This document shows positions 1-8,935 of a DNA stretch of 64,000 nt, in pieces (positions within the stretch are counted from its first letter, which is position 1; each line of letters opens with the position of its first letter). The position numbers and the translations under genes were made by a program. The notes below the pieces were generated by a model that was not told the origin of the DNA, ran no database searches, and was given only the letters and a program-made list of their open reading frames with translations. The stretch comes from Gloeothece verrucosa PCC 7822 (GTDB taxonomy: Bacteria; Cyanobacteriota; Cyanobacteriia; Cyanobacteriales; Microcystaceae): the NCBI RefSeq assembly GCF_000147335.1, contig NC_014501.1, positions 2,850,300 to 2,914,299 on the forward strand. Direction: 5' to 3'.

Positions 1-1
1 G

Positions 2-355
2 CGATTTATAGCCAAATCAGCCCAGTTACCCATCTCTCTAGAGACTCCCATTGGAAAAGAAGAGGATTCACGCTTAGGAGACTTCATCGAAGCAGACGGG
101 GAAACCCCTGAAGATGAAGTCTCTAAAAATTTATTACGAGAGGATTTAGAAAACGTTCTCGATACCCTCAGTCCTCGTGAAAGAGATGTATTGAGATTAC
201 GTTATGGATTAGATGATGGACGGATGAAAACCTTAGAGGAAATCGGACAAATTTTTAATGTCACTCGGGAAAGAATCCGTCAAATTGAAGCTAAAGCTTT
301 ACGTAAATTACGCCATCCTAATCGTAATAGCATTTTGAAAGAATATATTCGTTAG
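2..355 (+). CDS. sigA: RNA polymerase principal sigma factor, C-terminal part
   Basis: Partial gene; its 5' part lies left of the window. The 117 visible codons cover the end of sigma region 3 and all of region 4. [14 protein letters not shown] and the helix-turn-helix [27 protein letters not shown], which recognises the -35 box, are typical of sigma-70 group 1 proteins. The acidic [20 protein letters not shown] linker before region 4 also fits. The protein directs core RNA polymerase to housekeeping promoters. Group 2 sigma factors of cyanobacteria are very similar, so the exact paralogue is not certain. The ending [15 protein letters not shown] is usual for SigA of this phylum. Confidence 0.9.
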   Translation, partial: RFIAKSAQLPISLETPIGKEEDSRLGDFIEADGETPEDEVSKNLLREDLENVLDTLSPRERDVLRLRYGLDDGRMKTLEEIGQIFNVTRERIRQIEAKALRKLRHPNRNSILKEYIR

Positions 356-413
356 CTGATGTGGGGCTTCGGGATGACCCTTGTCCCTTACATTCTGCTT
401 CCCTGTAAAAAAC

Positions 414-436
414 CCCACACTTTTATTGAGTGTGGG
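414..436 (+). terminator. Hairpin after sigma factor gene
   Basis: CCCACAC (414-420) and GTGTGGG (430-436) form a perfect 7-bp stem with a 9-nt loop, 59 bases after the sigma factor stop. The following T tract is short, so termination is likely but not textbook. Confidence 0.5.
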
Positions 437-480
437 ATATTTGTTGAGAAAATAGAGAATAGACAAAAGCTTGCCCTGAG

Positions 481-535
481 CTAACTAATAACTAATCACT
501 AATAACTAATAACTAATGACTAATAACCCATGACT
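481..535 (+). repeat. Heptamer-type short tandem repeat running into a start codon
   Basis: A run of degenerate copies of ACTAATA/ACTAATG units leads directly into the ATG of the glycosyltransferase gene. It resembles the short tandemly repeated (STRR) heptamers known in cyanobacteria. The same motif, in inverse orientation, covers the stop of the same gene (1723-1752), and it recurs at 6267-6299 and 42921-42934. Confidence 0.7.
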
Positions 536-1726
536 AAACTGACACTTTGCATGATAGTTAAAAATGAAGAAGCTTCTCTGCCGCCATGCTTGAGTAGTGT
601 TAAAGATGTTGTAGATGAAATAATCATTTTAGACACAGGTTCCACCGATAAAACTGTTGAAATAGCTCAAAACTTTGGGGCTAAAGTGTTTTATTTTGAC
701 TGGTGTAATGATTTTTCAGCCGCCCGAAATGAAGCTTTAAAATATGTAACCGGAGAATGGGTGTTAGTTTTAGATGCTGATGAAGTGTTAAACCCTAAAA
801 TTGTTAATCAGCTTCAACAGGCCATTAGCCATCAAAATAGTTTAGTGGTGAATTTAATTCGGCAAGAAATCGGGGCAAGTCAATCGCCTTATTCTTTAAT
901 TTCTCGTTTATTTCGTCGGCATCCAGCGATTAAATTTGATCGCCCCTATCATGCGATTATTGATGATAGTGTAGAAAAATTATTAAAAATAGAAAAACAT
1001 TGGCAAATCCTTGAGATTGGAGAAGTTGCCATTTTTCATTCGGGTTATAAACCTGAAATAATTGCCAGTTTAGATAAAGCCAATAGAGCTAAAAAAGCTA
1101 TGGAAAGTTTTTTAGCTAACCATCCCAATGATCCTTATGTCTGTAGTAAATTGGGAGCATTATATTTACAAATCGGTCAAGAAAAAGAAGGAATAAAGCT
1201 TTTAAAACAGGGTTTAAAATCCAACAAGGGAAGCGAACAAGTTTTATTTGAATTACATTATCATTTAGCCAATGCTTATAGTCGTCAAAACAAATTAGAA
1301 GTAGCCGCTAAGCATTATGAAAAAGCGATCAGTCAGCCCATCTTACCTCAATTAAAAATCGGAGCTTACAATAATAGCGGCAGTTTATTATTGTCGATGG
1401 GAGACTTAAAGGCCGCGCTTAAAGCCTATCAAACCGCCATTAATATTGATCCTAGCTTTGCGGTGGGTTATTACAATCTAGGCATGACGCTCAAAGCGAT
1501 GGGAAAACTGCCGGATGCGATCGCCGCTTATAAGCGAGCTATTGCCATTGCGCCTGATTATGCTTGGGCCTATCAAAATTTAGGCATTGTGCTTTTCAAA
1601 ATCGGGGCCGTTCCAGAAAGTATAGAAACCTTTAAGGTAGCTGTAACGCTTCATGAAGCCCAAAATCGTCCTCAAGAAGCTCAAAAACTCACAGAAGGAT
1701 TAAAAGAGATCGGGATTAATATTTAG
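530..1726 (+). CDS. Family 2 glycosyltransferase with TPR repeats
   Basis: 398 aa. The first ~100 residues are a GT-A fold of family 2: LTLCMIVKNEE, then IILDTGSTDKT (nucleotide-sugar binding) and VLDADEV, the DXD metal site. From about residue 195 to 385 there are TPR-like helical pairs (YYNLGMTLKAMGKLPDAIAAYKRAIAI and YQNLGIVLFKIG). Proteins of this design transfer sugars to lipids, polysaccharide or protein in the cytoplasm. The acceptor cannot be read from sequence. The start ATG and the TAG stop both lie inside heptamer repeats that flank the gene in opposite orientations. No operon partner is evident: the next gene is 132 bp away. Confidence 0.85.
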   Translation: MTKLTLCMIVKNEEASLPPCLSSVKDVVDEIIILDTGSTDKTVEIAQNFGAKVFYFDWCNDFSAARNEALKYVTGEWVLVLDADEVLNPKIVNQLQQAISHQNSLVVNLIRQEIGASQSPYSLISRLFRRHPAIKFDRPYHAIIDDSVEKLLKIEKHWQILEIGEVAIFHSGYKPEIIASLDKANRAKKAMESFLANHPNDPYVCSKLGALYLQIGQEKEGIKLLKQGLKSNKGSEQVLFELHYHLANAYSRQNKLEVAAKHYEKAISQPILPQLKIGAYNNSGSLLLSMGDLKAALKAYQTAINIDPSFAVGYYNLGMTLKAMGKLPDAIAAYKRAIAIAPDYAWAYQNLGIVLFKIGAVPESIETFKVAVTLHEAQNRPQEAQKLTEGLKEIGINI

Positions 1727-1858
1727 TCATTAGTCTTTAGTCATGGGTCATCACTCATCTTTCCCTTCCCCTGACCCGAGTTTTAGCCCATAGTTCGAGA
1801 GACGCTTTGTAAATTTTCAGGTAAAATCAAATGTGAAGTAGTATTAAGAAAAATTGCT

Positions 1859-2179
1859 ATGAGCAACCCGGTCATTCACGCCTTTTTTTTTGGTAGAGCC
1901 TTAGCCGAAGTTCTCACCGAGAAAGTTGAAGAAGCTTTTACTAACGCTTTAAGCGAAGTGGGAAAATTTGATGCTCAAACGCGGGAAAATCTGCGTCAAC
2001 TCATCGAAGAAGTTCAATTAAGAGCCGACAAACAAGCAGAGCAAACGCCATACACAGAGGGGAATTACGCAGGATACAGCAATTCTCAAGGAGATTTACA
2101 AGAGATAATTGACGAACTGCGAGCAGATATTGCCCGATTAAAAGCCGAGTTAAAAAATTATCGGGATCAGTCTGTTTGA
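1859..2179 (+). CDS. Small conserved cyanobacterial protein, function unknown
   Basis: 106 aa. The N-terminus (MSNPVIHAFFFGRALAEVL) is followed by helices rich in E, K and Q, a short tyrosine/glycine-rich break near residues 66-76 (YTEGNYAGYSNSQG) and a coiled-coil-like end (LQEIIDELRADIARLKAELKNY). There is no signal peptide. I believe relatives occur widely in cyanobacteria as small proteins of unknown function, but I cannot name the family with confidence. It ends 81 bp before the ABC1 kinase gene on the same strand, so the two may be cotranscribed. Confidence 0.7.
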   Translation: MSNPVIHAFFFGRALAEVLTEKVEEAFTNALSEVGKFDAQTRENLRQLIEEVQLRADKQAEQTPYTEGNYAGYSNSQGDLQEIIDELRADIARLKAELKNYRDQSV

Positions 2180-2260
2180 TCTGGCCACTGATCTACCTAA
2201 ATTTCTGGCTGAATGTTTGTTGTAACCTGTCTTTAGTAAACATAGAATCAAAAAATTCGA

Positions 2261-4018
2261 GTGACTGCCCTTTCTGAAAACGCCAACAACTCTTTTGGAT
2301 ATTCTACTTCTACCGTGACTACAGCCAGTGTGATGCGCCCAGAAGCCGCTAAAAGTTCCTATCGATGGAATCGGGAAAATTACTCAGTAAATCGCCGTCG
2401 ATTTGACATTTGGCGGTTTGTGTTGCTGTTGCTGCTCAAACTCACGCTTAACGGGAAAAAGTGGAGTTATATCGGTGGCTACACCGAAGAAAAATTTACC
2501 GACAGACGAAAAAAGCAAGCGGTTTGGATTCGAGAAAGCTTATTAGAGTTAGGCCCAACCTTTATTAAAGTCGGTCAACTCTTCTCGACAAGGGCCGATT
2601 TGTTTCCGTCGGAATATGTAGAAGAATTATCCAAACTACAAGACCAAGTTCCCGCCTTTACTTATGAACAAGTTGAAAAAATTATTAAAGCGGATTTAGG
2701 CAAACCGATTTCTAAACTGTTCCGCAGTTTTGATCCTTCTCCGATAGCCGCAGCGAGTTTAGGTCAAGTTCATAAGGCCCAACTGCATAGCGGAGAAGAA
2801 GTGGTGGTTAAAGTTCAGCGTCCTGGGCTGAAAAAGCTTTTTACCATCGATTTAGACATTCTCAAACGAATTGCTCAGTATTTTCAGAATCATCCTAAAT
2901 GGGGAAGAGGAAGAGACTGGCTAGGAATTTATGCAGAATGCTGTCGTATTCTTTGGCTAGAAACCGATTATCTCAATGAAGGGCGCAATGCGGATACCTT
3001 TCGGCGGAATTTTCGTGCGGCTGACTGGGTTAAAGTCCCTCGGGTTTATTGGCGTTATACTTCACCCCAAGTATTGACGTTAGAATATCTACCCGGCATT
3101 AAAATTAGTCATTATGAAGCCATAGAAGCGGCTGGTTTAGACCGTAAACTCTTGGCTAGACTGGGCGCAAAAGCTTATTTACAACAATTGCTCAATGATG
3201 GGTTTTTTCATGCCGATCCCCATCCGGGTAATATTGCTGTAAGTCCTGACGGAGCGTTAATTTTCTATGACTTCGGGATGATGGGCAAAATTACCAGCAA
3301 TATTCGTGAGGATTTAATGGAAACCCTCTTCGGAATTGCGGAAAAAAATGCCGAACGGGTAGTTAATTCTTTGATTGCGCTAGGAGCTTTGGCCCCCACT
3401 AATGATATGGGACCTGTACGGCGCTCTGTCCAGTATATGCTGGATAACTTTATGGATAAACCCTTTGAGGACCAATCAGTGGCTGCCATCAGCGAGGATC
3501 TTTATGAAATTGCCTACGATCAGCCTTTTCGTTTTCCAGCTACTTTTACTTTTGTTATGCGGGCATTTTCTACCTTAGAGGGAGTAGGAAAAGGATTAGA
3601 CCCCGATTTTAACTTTATGGAGGTGGCACAACCCTTTGCCATACAGCTTATGACTAATGATGCCGGAAACTACAGCAGTAGCATTTTAGATGAACTCGGA
3701 CGACAAGCCGCCCAAATGAGCAATACAGCCCTAGGATTGCCTCGACGACTTGAGGATACCCTTGATAAATTAGAGCGAGGAGACATTCGAGTACGAGTGC
3801 GCTCACTCGAATCTGAGCGAACTTTTCGGCGTTTGAGTGCAATTCAATTGGGAACTAATTATACTTTATTTATATGCTCCTTAATGATCTCGGCGACTCT
3901 GCTTTTTGTTCATCAATATGTGACAATAGCAGTAGTTGTTCTGCTGGTGGCAATCTTTCCTGCTTGGGCACTGTTTCGCCTACTCAGACAACTCGATCGC
4001 CTAGATCGAATGTTCTAA
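2261..4018 (+). CDS. ABC1/AarF/UbiB-family atypical protein kinase
   Basis: 585 aa from a GTG start; no nearer ATG exists in frame. It shows the hallmark motifs in order: LGPTFIKVGQLFSTRADLFP (KxGQ), AAASLGQVHKAQL with VVVKVQRPG (alanine-rich loop and VAVK-type lysine), HADPHPGNI (catalytic loop) and FYDFGMMG (DFG). The last ~45 residues contain two membrane segments. The family supports ubiquinone or plastoquinone/prenyl-lipid metabolism; cyanobacterial members are membrane-bound and several copies per genome are usual. It is followed after 18 bp by the PP2C phosphatase gene, which suggests an operon of a kinase-like protein and a phosphatase. A direct functional link is inference only. Confidence 0.9.
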   Translation: MTALSENANNSFGYSTSTVTTASVMRPEAAKSSYRWNRENYSVNRRRFDIWRFVLLLLLKLTLNGKKWSYIGGYTEEKFTDRRKKQAVWIRESLLELGPTFIKVGQLFSTRADLFPSEYVEELSKLQDQVPAFTYEQVEKIIKADLGKPISKLFRSFDPSPIAAASLGQVHKAQLHSGEEVVVKVQRPGLKKLFTIDLDILKRIAQYFQNHPKWGRGRDWLGIYAECCRILWLETDYLNEGRNADTFRRNFRAADWVKVPRVYWRYTSPQVLTLEYLPGIKISHYEAIEAAGLDRKLLARLGAKAYLQQLLNDGFFHADPHPGNIAVSPDGALIFYDFGMMGKITSNIREDLMETLFGIAEKNAERVVNSLIALGALAPTNDMGPVRRSVQYMLDNFMDKPFEDQSVAAISEDLYEIAYDQPFRFPATFTFVMRAFSTLEGVGKGLDPDFNFMEVAQPFAIQLMTNDAGNYSSSILDELGRQAAQMSNTALGLPRRLEDTLDKLERGDIRVRVRSLESERTFRRLSAIQLGTNYTLFICSLMISATLLFVHQYVTIAVVVLLVAIFPAWALFRLLRQLDRLDRMF

Positions 4019-4036
4019 TGCCAAGACAATTGTAAA

Positions 4037-4783
4037 GTGGTGGATATTAGCATACAAATGAAGAATCTTCGCTCTACAGGGCTTACTGATCCAGGATTGA
4101 TCCGCTCGGTCAATCAGGATAGCTACTATATAGATCCTGAGGGGCGTTTTTTCATAGTAGCCGATGGGATGGGAGGCCATGCAGGGGGACAAGAAGCCAG
4201 CCAAATTGCTACTAAGCGCATACAAGCTTATCTAGCAGAACATTGGGATAGCGAAATTCCTTGCGAACAACTCCTACAAGAAGCACTCCAACAAGCCAAT
4301 GAAGGAATTTTAGAAGACCAATCTGATCATCCTGAACGGGGGGACATGGGAACCACCGCCGTCGTGGTGGCTTTTCGTAAAGATGAGAGTTGGTATGCTC
4401 ACATTGGAGATTCGCGCCTTTATCTGTTTCGCAAGTCGGAGTTACAACAAGTCTCTGAAGATCACACCTGGGTCGCCCGTGCTTTAAAAATGGGTGATAT
4501 AACCCGAGATCAGGCAAAAGTTCATCCCTGGCGACACGTTCTTTTCCAATGTTTAGGAAGAAAAGATTTACGACAGGTAGATGTTTTTCCGATGGATGTG
4601 CAAACCGGTGATACGTTGTTGTTATGTAGTGATGGATTGACAGAAGAAGTCTCAGATGAATTAATTGCTGAGATCCTTAACTCGGGAAAATCTTTTCAAG
4701 ACATCGCTAAAGAACTGATAGAAGCGGCTAAAGAGGGAGGAGGTTCTGATAATATTACGGTGATCTTGATCGCTCAGGACTAA
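4037..4783 (+). CDS. PP2C-type serine/threonine protein phosphatase
   Basis: 248 aa, GTG start 18 bp after the ABC1 kinase. Motifs: VNQDSYY, VADGMGGHAGG (metal-binding Asp and Gly), DMGTTAVVV, HIGDSRLYLFR, EDHTWVARAL, LLLCSDGLTEEVSD and SDNITVILI. These carry the full set of PPM metal-site aspartates. The length matches stand-alone cyanobacterial PPM phosphatases such as PphA, which dephosphorylates PII; the actual substrate here is unknown. It is soluble, with no extra domains. Confidence 0.92.
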   Translation: MVDISIQMKNLRSTGLTDPGLIRSVNQDSYYIDPEGRFFIVADGMGGHAGGQEASQIATKRIQAYLAEHWDSEIPCEQLLQEALQQANEGILEDQSDHPERGDMGTTAVVVAFRKDESWYAHIGDSRLYLFRKSELQQVSEDHTWVARALKMGDITRDQAKVHPWRHVLFQCLGRKDLRQVDVFPMDVQTGDTLLLCSDGLTEEVSDELIAEILNSGKSFQDIAKELIEAAKEGGGSDNITVILIAQD

Positions 4784-4803
4784 TGAATACTAACAAAGCC
4801 AGT

Positions 4804-4832
4804 CCTACACCAACCAGAAGGTATGGTGTAGG
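4804..4832 (+). terminator. Hairpin after PP2C gene
   Basis: CCTACACCA (4804-4812) pairs with TGGTGTAGG (4824-4832) around an 11-nt loop, 20 bases after the phosphatase stop. There is no T tail, so it may act as an mRNA 3' stabiliser rather than a true intrinsic terminator. Confidence 0.45.
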
Positions 4833-5061
4833 TTACTGATGCAAATGAACTGGCGAAAATTTCGGATTTTGCTACTGGAAAAATTTTTTACCATAAGACC
4901 CAAAGAAAATTGAGTGAGGATTTGACTAGGCGTGTTAATATAGGCAAGGTTTAGCTATATTTAGTCACTTTGTATTTTGATAGACAAGAGTCCGCCATAG
5001 ACCCTACTCAAAAACAAAAAGATAATTCTTAATTATTATTAATCTCTCAAGAAATTTGTCT

Positions 5062-6132
5062 ATGCCTCATCCGCGTTACTTATTAGTTGCCGTTATACTC
5101 CTAGTCACTTCCTTAACCGCTTGTGGAGAGGGAACTAATAACGCAGGAAATTCTAATACACAAGCAAGTCCTGCCAATGGGGAAACCAGCCGCTTAGATA
5201 CCATTAAAGCTAGAGGAACATTGATCTGTGGTGTCAATGGAGAAGTGCCGGGTTTTAGTTTTGTCGATGAAAAGGGACAATTTGAGGGGTTAGATGTAGA
5301 TATGTGTCGCGCCGTAGCGGCGGCTTTATTTGATGACCCCAATAAAGTCGAATTTCGCAAACTGACGGCCGAGCAACGCTTTACGGCTGTACAATCCGGG
5401 GAAGTAGACATCCTCAACCGTAATACCACCTGGACTCTGAGCCGCGATACTTCGACGGGGATGGAATTTGGCCCCACCACCTTTTATGATGGTCAAGGGA
5501 TGATGGTCACTAAAGCCAGTGGCATTACTAAGTTAGAAGACTTAAAAGGAAAATCCATTTGTGTGCTTTCGGGAACCACCACCGAACAAAATCTAGCCGA
5601 TCAAATGCGTAAACGAGGTGTAACAGCATACACGCCTGTAGCTTCCGATGATGTGGATCAACTTTATGCGGCTTATCAAGAAGGACGTTGTGAAGGGATT
5701 ACTTCAGATCGTTCTCAACTGGTAGCTAGACGTTCGGTGTTACCAAAACCTCAAGACCATATTGTCTTAGATGTCGTAATGTCGAAAGAACCTTTAGGGA
5801 CTCTGGTGGCAGACGGGGATTCAAAATGGTTTGATACCGTTAAATGGATCACTTATGCGGTGATTGAAGGGGAAGAATTGGGCATTAATTCTAAAAATAT
5901 AGCCAACTTTGACAAGTCTCAAGACCCAAATGTTCGGCGTTTTCTAGGTTTAGAAGGCACGTTAGGCCAGGATATGGGACTGCCCAATGATTTTGCGGCG
6001 CGGGTGATCAAGCACGTAGGAAACTATGGCGAAATTTATGAGCGTAACATTGGTAAACCACTAGGATTAGAACGAGGCCCAAATCGACTCTGGACTAATG
6101 GCGGTTTGTTGTACTCTCCTCCTTTTAGGTAA
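5062..6132 (+). CDS. natF: Amino acid ABC transporter, substrate-binding lipoprotein (NatF/AapJ/BztA type)
   Basis: 356 aa from ATG 5062; an in-frame TTG six bases earlier (5056) is less likely. The signal peptide ends in a lipobox (LTAC). The mature protein is a periplasmic binding protein: RLDTIKARGTLICGVNGEVPGFSF, GLDVDMCRAVAAALF, LNRNTTWTLSRDT and TNGGLLYSPPF. This long type (about 340 aa) is characteristic of AapJ/BztA general amino acid binding proteins. The cyanobacterial counterpart NatF serves the N-II system for acidic and neutral polar amino acids. The permease gene follows after 156 bp. The second permease and the ATPase are not in the window. Confidence 0.85.
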   Translation: MPHPRYLLVAVILLVTSLTACGEGTNNAGNSNTQASPANGETSRLDTIKARGTLICGVNGEVPGFSFVDEKGQFEGLDVDMCRAVAAALFDDPNKVEFRKLTAEQRFTAVQSGEVDILNRNTTWTLSRDTSTGMEFGPTTFYDGQGMMVTKASGITKLEDLKGKSICVLSGTTTEQNLADQMRKRGVTAYTPVASDDVDQLYAAYQEGRCEGITSDRSQLVARRSVLPKPQDHIVLDVVMSKEPLGTLVADGDSKWFDTVKWITYAVIEGEELGINSKNIANFDKSQDPNVRRFLGLEGTLGQDMGLPNDFAARVIKHVGNYGEIYERNIGKPLGLERGPNRLWTNGGLLYSPPFR

Positions 6133-6266
6133 AAACAACAGAAAACCGGGGAAGGGGAAACCCGAAGGGAAAAAGGCCAATATAGTTCTTGCATAATTAA
6201 TTTTTCTCTCAATTATTTTGCATGAGTGCCTTTTTTATCTAAACTCGTGAATGGTGCAAGAAGCCT

Positions 6267-6299
6267 AATGACTAACGACTAACGACTAATGACTAATCA
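6267..6299 (+). repeat. Heptamer repeat overlapping the natG start codon
   Basis: Four to five copies of a 7-bp unit (ACTAACG/ACTAATG). The permease start codon ATGACTAAT is itself one unit of the repeat, so the first codons derive from repeat sequence, as with the glycosyltransferase start near 530. Confidence 0.7.
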
Positions 6300-7461
6300 A
6301 GAAAAAACTCCTTTTTGGCGTGATACCCGTTTTTTAAGCCTACTAGGACAGACCCTCGTGGTTTTGGTTGTCTTAGCCATTGGATTTTTTTTAGCCAATA
6401 ATTTAGTTAATAACTTTCAACGATTGCATCTGCGTTTTGGTTTTGATTTTATCTTTGATTCCAGGCGACCCGCAGGATTTAGTATTGGTAATGCCCCTAT
6501 CCCTTACAAACCAACTGATCCAATTATAGTAGCACTCTTAGTGGGGTTGATTAACTCTTTAAAAGTCCTAGTATTCGGAATTATTTTAGCATCTATCTTA
6601 GGTGTTATTTTAGGGATAAGTCGGTTATCAAGTAATTGGTTAGTCAGATACATTGCTACTGTTTATGTAGAAATCTTTCGCAATACTCCTTTATTGCTAC
6701 AATTATTTTTTTGGTATACGGCGGTATTCTTAAAATTTCCGAAAATTAATAATCCCTTGATTTTATTTGAGGGGATTTTTCTGAGTAACCGAGGTCTAGC
6801 TATCCCTTGGCCATCGGGTAATTTTTTATCTTGGTTATTTGCGGGATTTTTACTTTTAAGTGTTGTTAGTTCAGTTAAATTATGGCATTGGCATACTCAA
6901 TTAAGGGTTCAACAGGGGAAAACGCGCTCAATTTTTGTCGTCATTTTTAGTGCCATTATCATCGCTTCTTTATGGGCTTTGATGATCGGGCTAGATTGGC
7001 AAAAACCCCAATTAAATGCAAAATTAGGTTTAATTGAGCATGGATTGACTTTATCCCCCGAATTTGCGAGTATTTTAATGGGTTTAACCTTTTATACAGC
7101 CGCTTTTATTGCAGAGGTTGTGCGAGCGGGGATTCAGTCTGTGGATAAAGGACAACGGGAAGCCGCTCTTGCGCTAGGCTTAAAACCCTCATTAGTAATG
7201 CAGTTGGTGATTTTTCCTCAAGCGTTGCGGGTTATAATTCCTCCCTTAACGAGTGAATTTCTCAATTTAGCCAAAAATTCTAGTTTAGCGAGTGCGACTT
7301 TATACAAAGATATCTACGCTGTTTCTTATACCGTTGCAGAAAAGAGCGGCAGGGCAGTAGAAATGATCTTAGTGGTTATGGGAACTTACTTGATTATTAA
7401 TTTAGTAATTTCTTCGAGCATGAATACCTTTAATCGTTGGGTACAGTTAAAGGAAAGATAA
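6289..7461 (+). CDS. natG: Amino acid ABC transporter permease (NatG/AapQ/BztB type)
   Basis: 390 aa integral membrane protein. It has a long N-terminal extension with a first membrane span (LVVLVVLAIGFFLANNLV), then a large insert between spans, as in AapQ/BztB rather than the short HisM class. The EAA-type cytoplasmic loop reads EVVRAGIQSVDKGQREAALALGLKPSLVMQLVIFPQALRVIIPPLTSEFLNLAKNSSL. It pairs with a second permease (NatH/AapM) that should follow but does not; PEP-CTERM genes come next. The remaining subunits may be encoded elsewhere, as is common for Nat systems. The ATG lies within a heptamer repeat and no strong Shine-Dalgarno is visible. Confidence 0.85.
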   Translation: MTNQEKTPFWRDTRFLSLLGQTLVVLVVLAIGFFLANNLVNNFQRLHLRFGFDFIFDSRRPAGFSIGNAPIPYKPTDPIIVALLVGLINSLKVLVFGIILASILGVILGISRLSSNWLVRYIATVYVEIFRNTPLLLQLFFWYTAVFLKFPKINNPLILFEGIFLSNRGLAIPWPSGNFLSWLFAGFLLLSVVSSVKLWHWHTQLRVQQGKTRSIFVVIFSAIIIASLWALMIGLDWQKPQLNAKLGLIEHGLTLSPEFASILMGLTFYTAAFIAEVVRAGIQSVDKGQREAALALGLKPSLVMQLVIFPQALRVIIPPLTSEFLNLAKNSSLASATLYKDIYAVSYTVAEKSGRAVEMILVVMGTYLIINLVISSSMNTFNRWVQLKER

Positions 7462-7829
7462 TCAGGAAATGATTTTTTGAAACTATAGCTTAAGATAATA
7501 ATTCCGCTCTGCATAAGCCTGGATAGGCGGAGCTAGGTTGAAATAATTAAGTGATTGATTGGCTATTGTTTTTAATCAAGCAAAATTTAGTGATCTAATC
7601 ATCTTAAGATAGATGTTCTAAAATTTTATCATAAGATAGATTAGAATTTTACCCAATCAGTTTGAATTCTGTGAAGATTGTATGAAGATGTAAATCCGGT
7701 AATTGATCGTAAAAGAAAAATTTTTTTAAAGTTATACATAATAAAAACATAAAACGAACATGAAAATATACATGGGCTTGCAATAATTATTTTTAAGGAC
7801 ATTTGCTCACATTAACAGAGGACAAAAAC
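7462..7829. other. 368-bp intergenic region upstream of the PEP-CTERM cluster
   Basis: AT-rich, no credible ORF. It holds partly repeated CATCTTAAGATAGAT/CATAAGATAGAT stretches around 7600-7645 and probably the promoter of the first PEP-CTERM gene. It does not resemble the spacers between the four paralogues. A Shine-Dalgarno-like AGAGGA lies at 7817-7822. Confidence 0.4.
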
Positions 7830-8534
7830 ATGACTTTTAATTTATCTACTACATTAGGTTTATTAGGTGCTGTCGGAATTGTTGCTACCGGGATGGTTGG
7901 CACAGCAGGTTCAGCCCAAGCAGCAGTTGTCGGCAATATATCTATTTCTGGTGCGCCTGTAACCGCAGTAGCTACTGGACTGCAAGACCCCAATGGTAAT
8001 TACATTACCACTTTTGACTTTCGTAATTTCGGTGGTGGTAACACTGTAGGAACAGGTCAGTTCCTGGTTACTTCTGGTGAAGGAATCTTTAGCGCTTATG
8101 AGCCCCTTCCTTTTACCGTCGGTACTATTAAAGACGTTCCTCCTTTCCCTGCGCCGATCGGTACAACAGTAGCTAACTTCCTCCAATTACCAGGTACTAC
8201 CTTTGATCTACAGAGCATCAACAGCGTTGCCTATACTTATACTAACAACGGCGTTAATGTTTCCTTTGGGGTAACAGGGCTATTTAACCAAGGTAGTTCT
8301 CAATACCAAGGATTTGGAACCTTTGGCGCGGAAATCACTTTCCCCGTTTCAGGAATTAACAATGCGGCTCAGTTTCAGCAATTCTTGGCAACACCTGGGG
8401 CTTCAATTACTATTCAATCTTGGTCTGCTAACTTAACGGCTGTTCCTGAACCCTTGACCATGTTAGGTGCTGGTGCGGCTTTAGGCTTTGGCGGTTTCTT
8501 CAAGCGCAAACTGGCTAACAAACAAGAAAAATAA
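7830..8534 (+). CDS. PEP-CTERM secreted protein, paralogue 1 (type A)
   Basis: 234 aa from ATG 7830, chosen because AGAGGA lies 7 bases upstream and because the other paralogues align from MNFNLSS; an in-frame TTG at 7803 is upstream. A Sec signal peptide ends in GSAQA. The body (SISGAPVTAVATGLQDP, GTGQFLVT, VPPFPAPIGTTVANFLQLPGTTFDLQSI, GVNVSFGVTGLF, GTFGAEITFP) looks beta-rich. The C-terminus is the sorting signal VPEPLTMLGAGAALGFGGFF followed by KRKLANKQEK: PEP motif, membrane span, basic tail. Such proteins are processed by exosortase and exported to the surface or matrix. No exosortase gene is in the window. Function of the body is unknown. Confidence 0.88.
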   Translation: MTFNLSTTLGLLGAVGIVATGMVGTAGSAQAAVVGNISISGAPVTAVATGLQDPNGNYITTFDFRNFGGGNTVGTGQFLVTSGEGIFSAYEPLPFTVGTIKDVPPFPAPIGTTVANFLQLPGTTFDLQSINSVAYTYTNNGVNVSFGVTGLFNQGSSQYQGFGTFGAEITFPVSGINNAAQFQQFLATPGASITIQSWSANLTAVPEPLTMLGAGAALGFGGFFKRKLANKQEK

Positions 8535-8935
8535 GCAATAACGTTATCTTTACTATTAACCATTTAAAGGTTTTTCTAAGTAGTCTAACTTAAAAAAATA
8601 GCTTTATCGATGTTGGAGCGGGAAAAATACTCGTTCTTTGTAAGACAAAGATAGGTGTAATATAAATCCCGCTCTCATCAAGCTTGTTTATTGTTGTCTA
8701 GCTTACTTGAGTGGTTATAGTAAAATCAAACCAGATACTGTTCATTGGTCTGTTTAAATAAGGCAGACCCATCTTTTTTATAATTAATTAACTGTTAGTT
8801 AGGCTCTATTTCAAGGATTTATGAATTTTAGAGTTCAAAAATAGAGTGTTTTAAATAAAACTAACCTTAAAATATATATGCGCCTGTAATAATGAGCTAT
8901 CAATAAATTTACCTATCCAAATGGAGAATGAAGGC
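8535..8935. repeat. Duplicated spacer, copy 1 (between paralogues 1 and 2)
   Basis: About 400 bp with no gene. The first ~175 bp are nearly identical to those after paralogues 2 and 3. It contains a nested hairpin: GAGCGGGA (8616-8623) with TCCCGCTC (8667-8674), and inside it TCTTTGT/ACAAAGA (8635-8651), probably ending or stabilising the upstream mRNA. The last ~230 bp are the shared promoter/leader of paralogues 2-4, ending with GGAG 7-8 bases before the GTG start at 8936. Confidence 0.75.
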
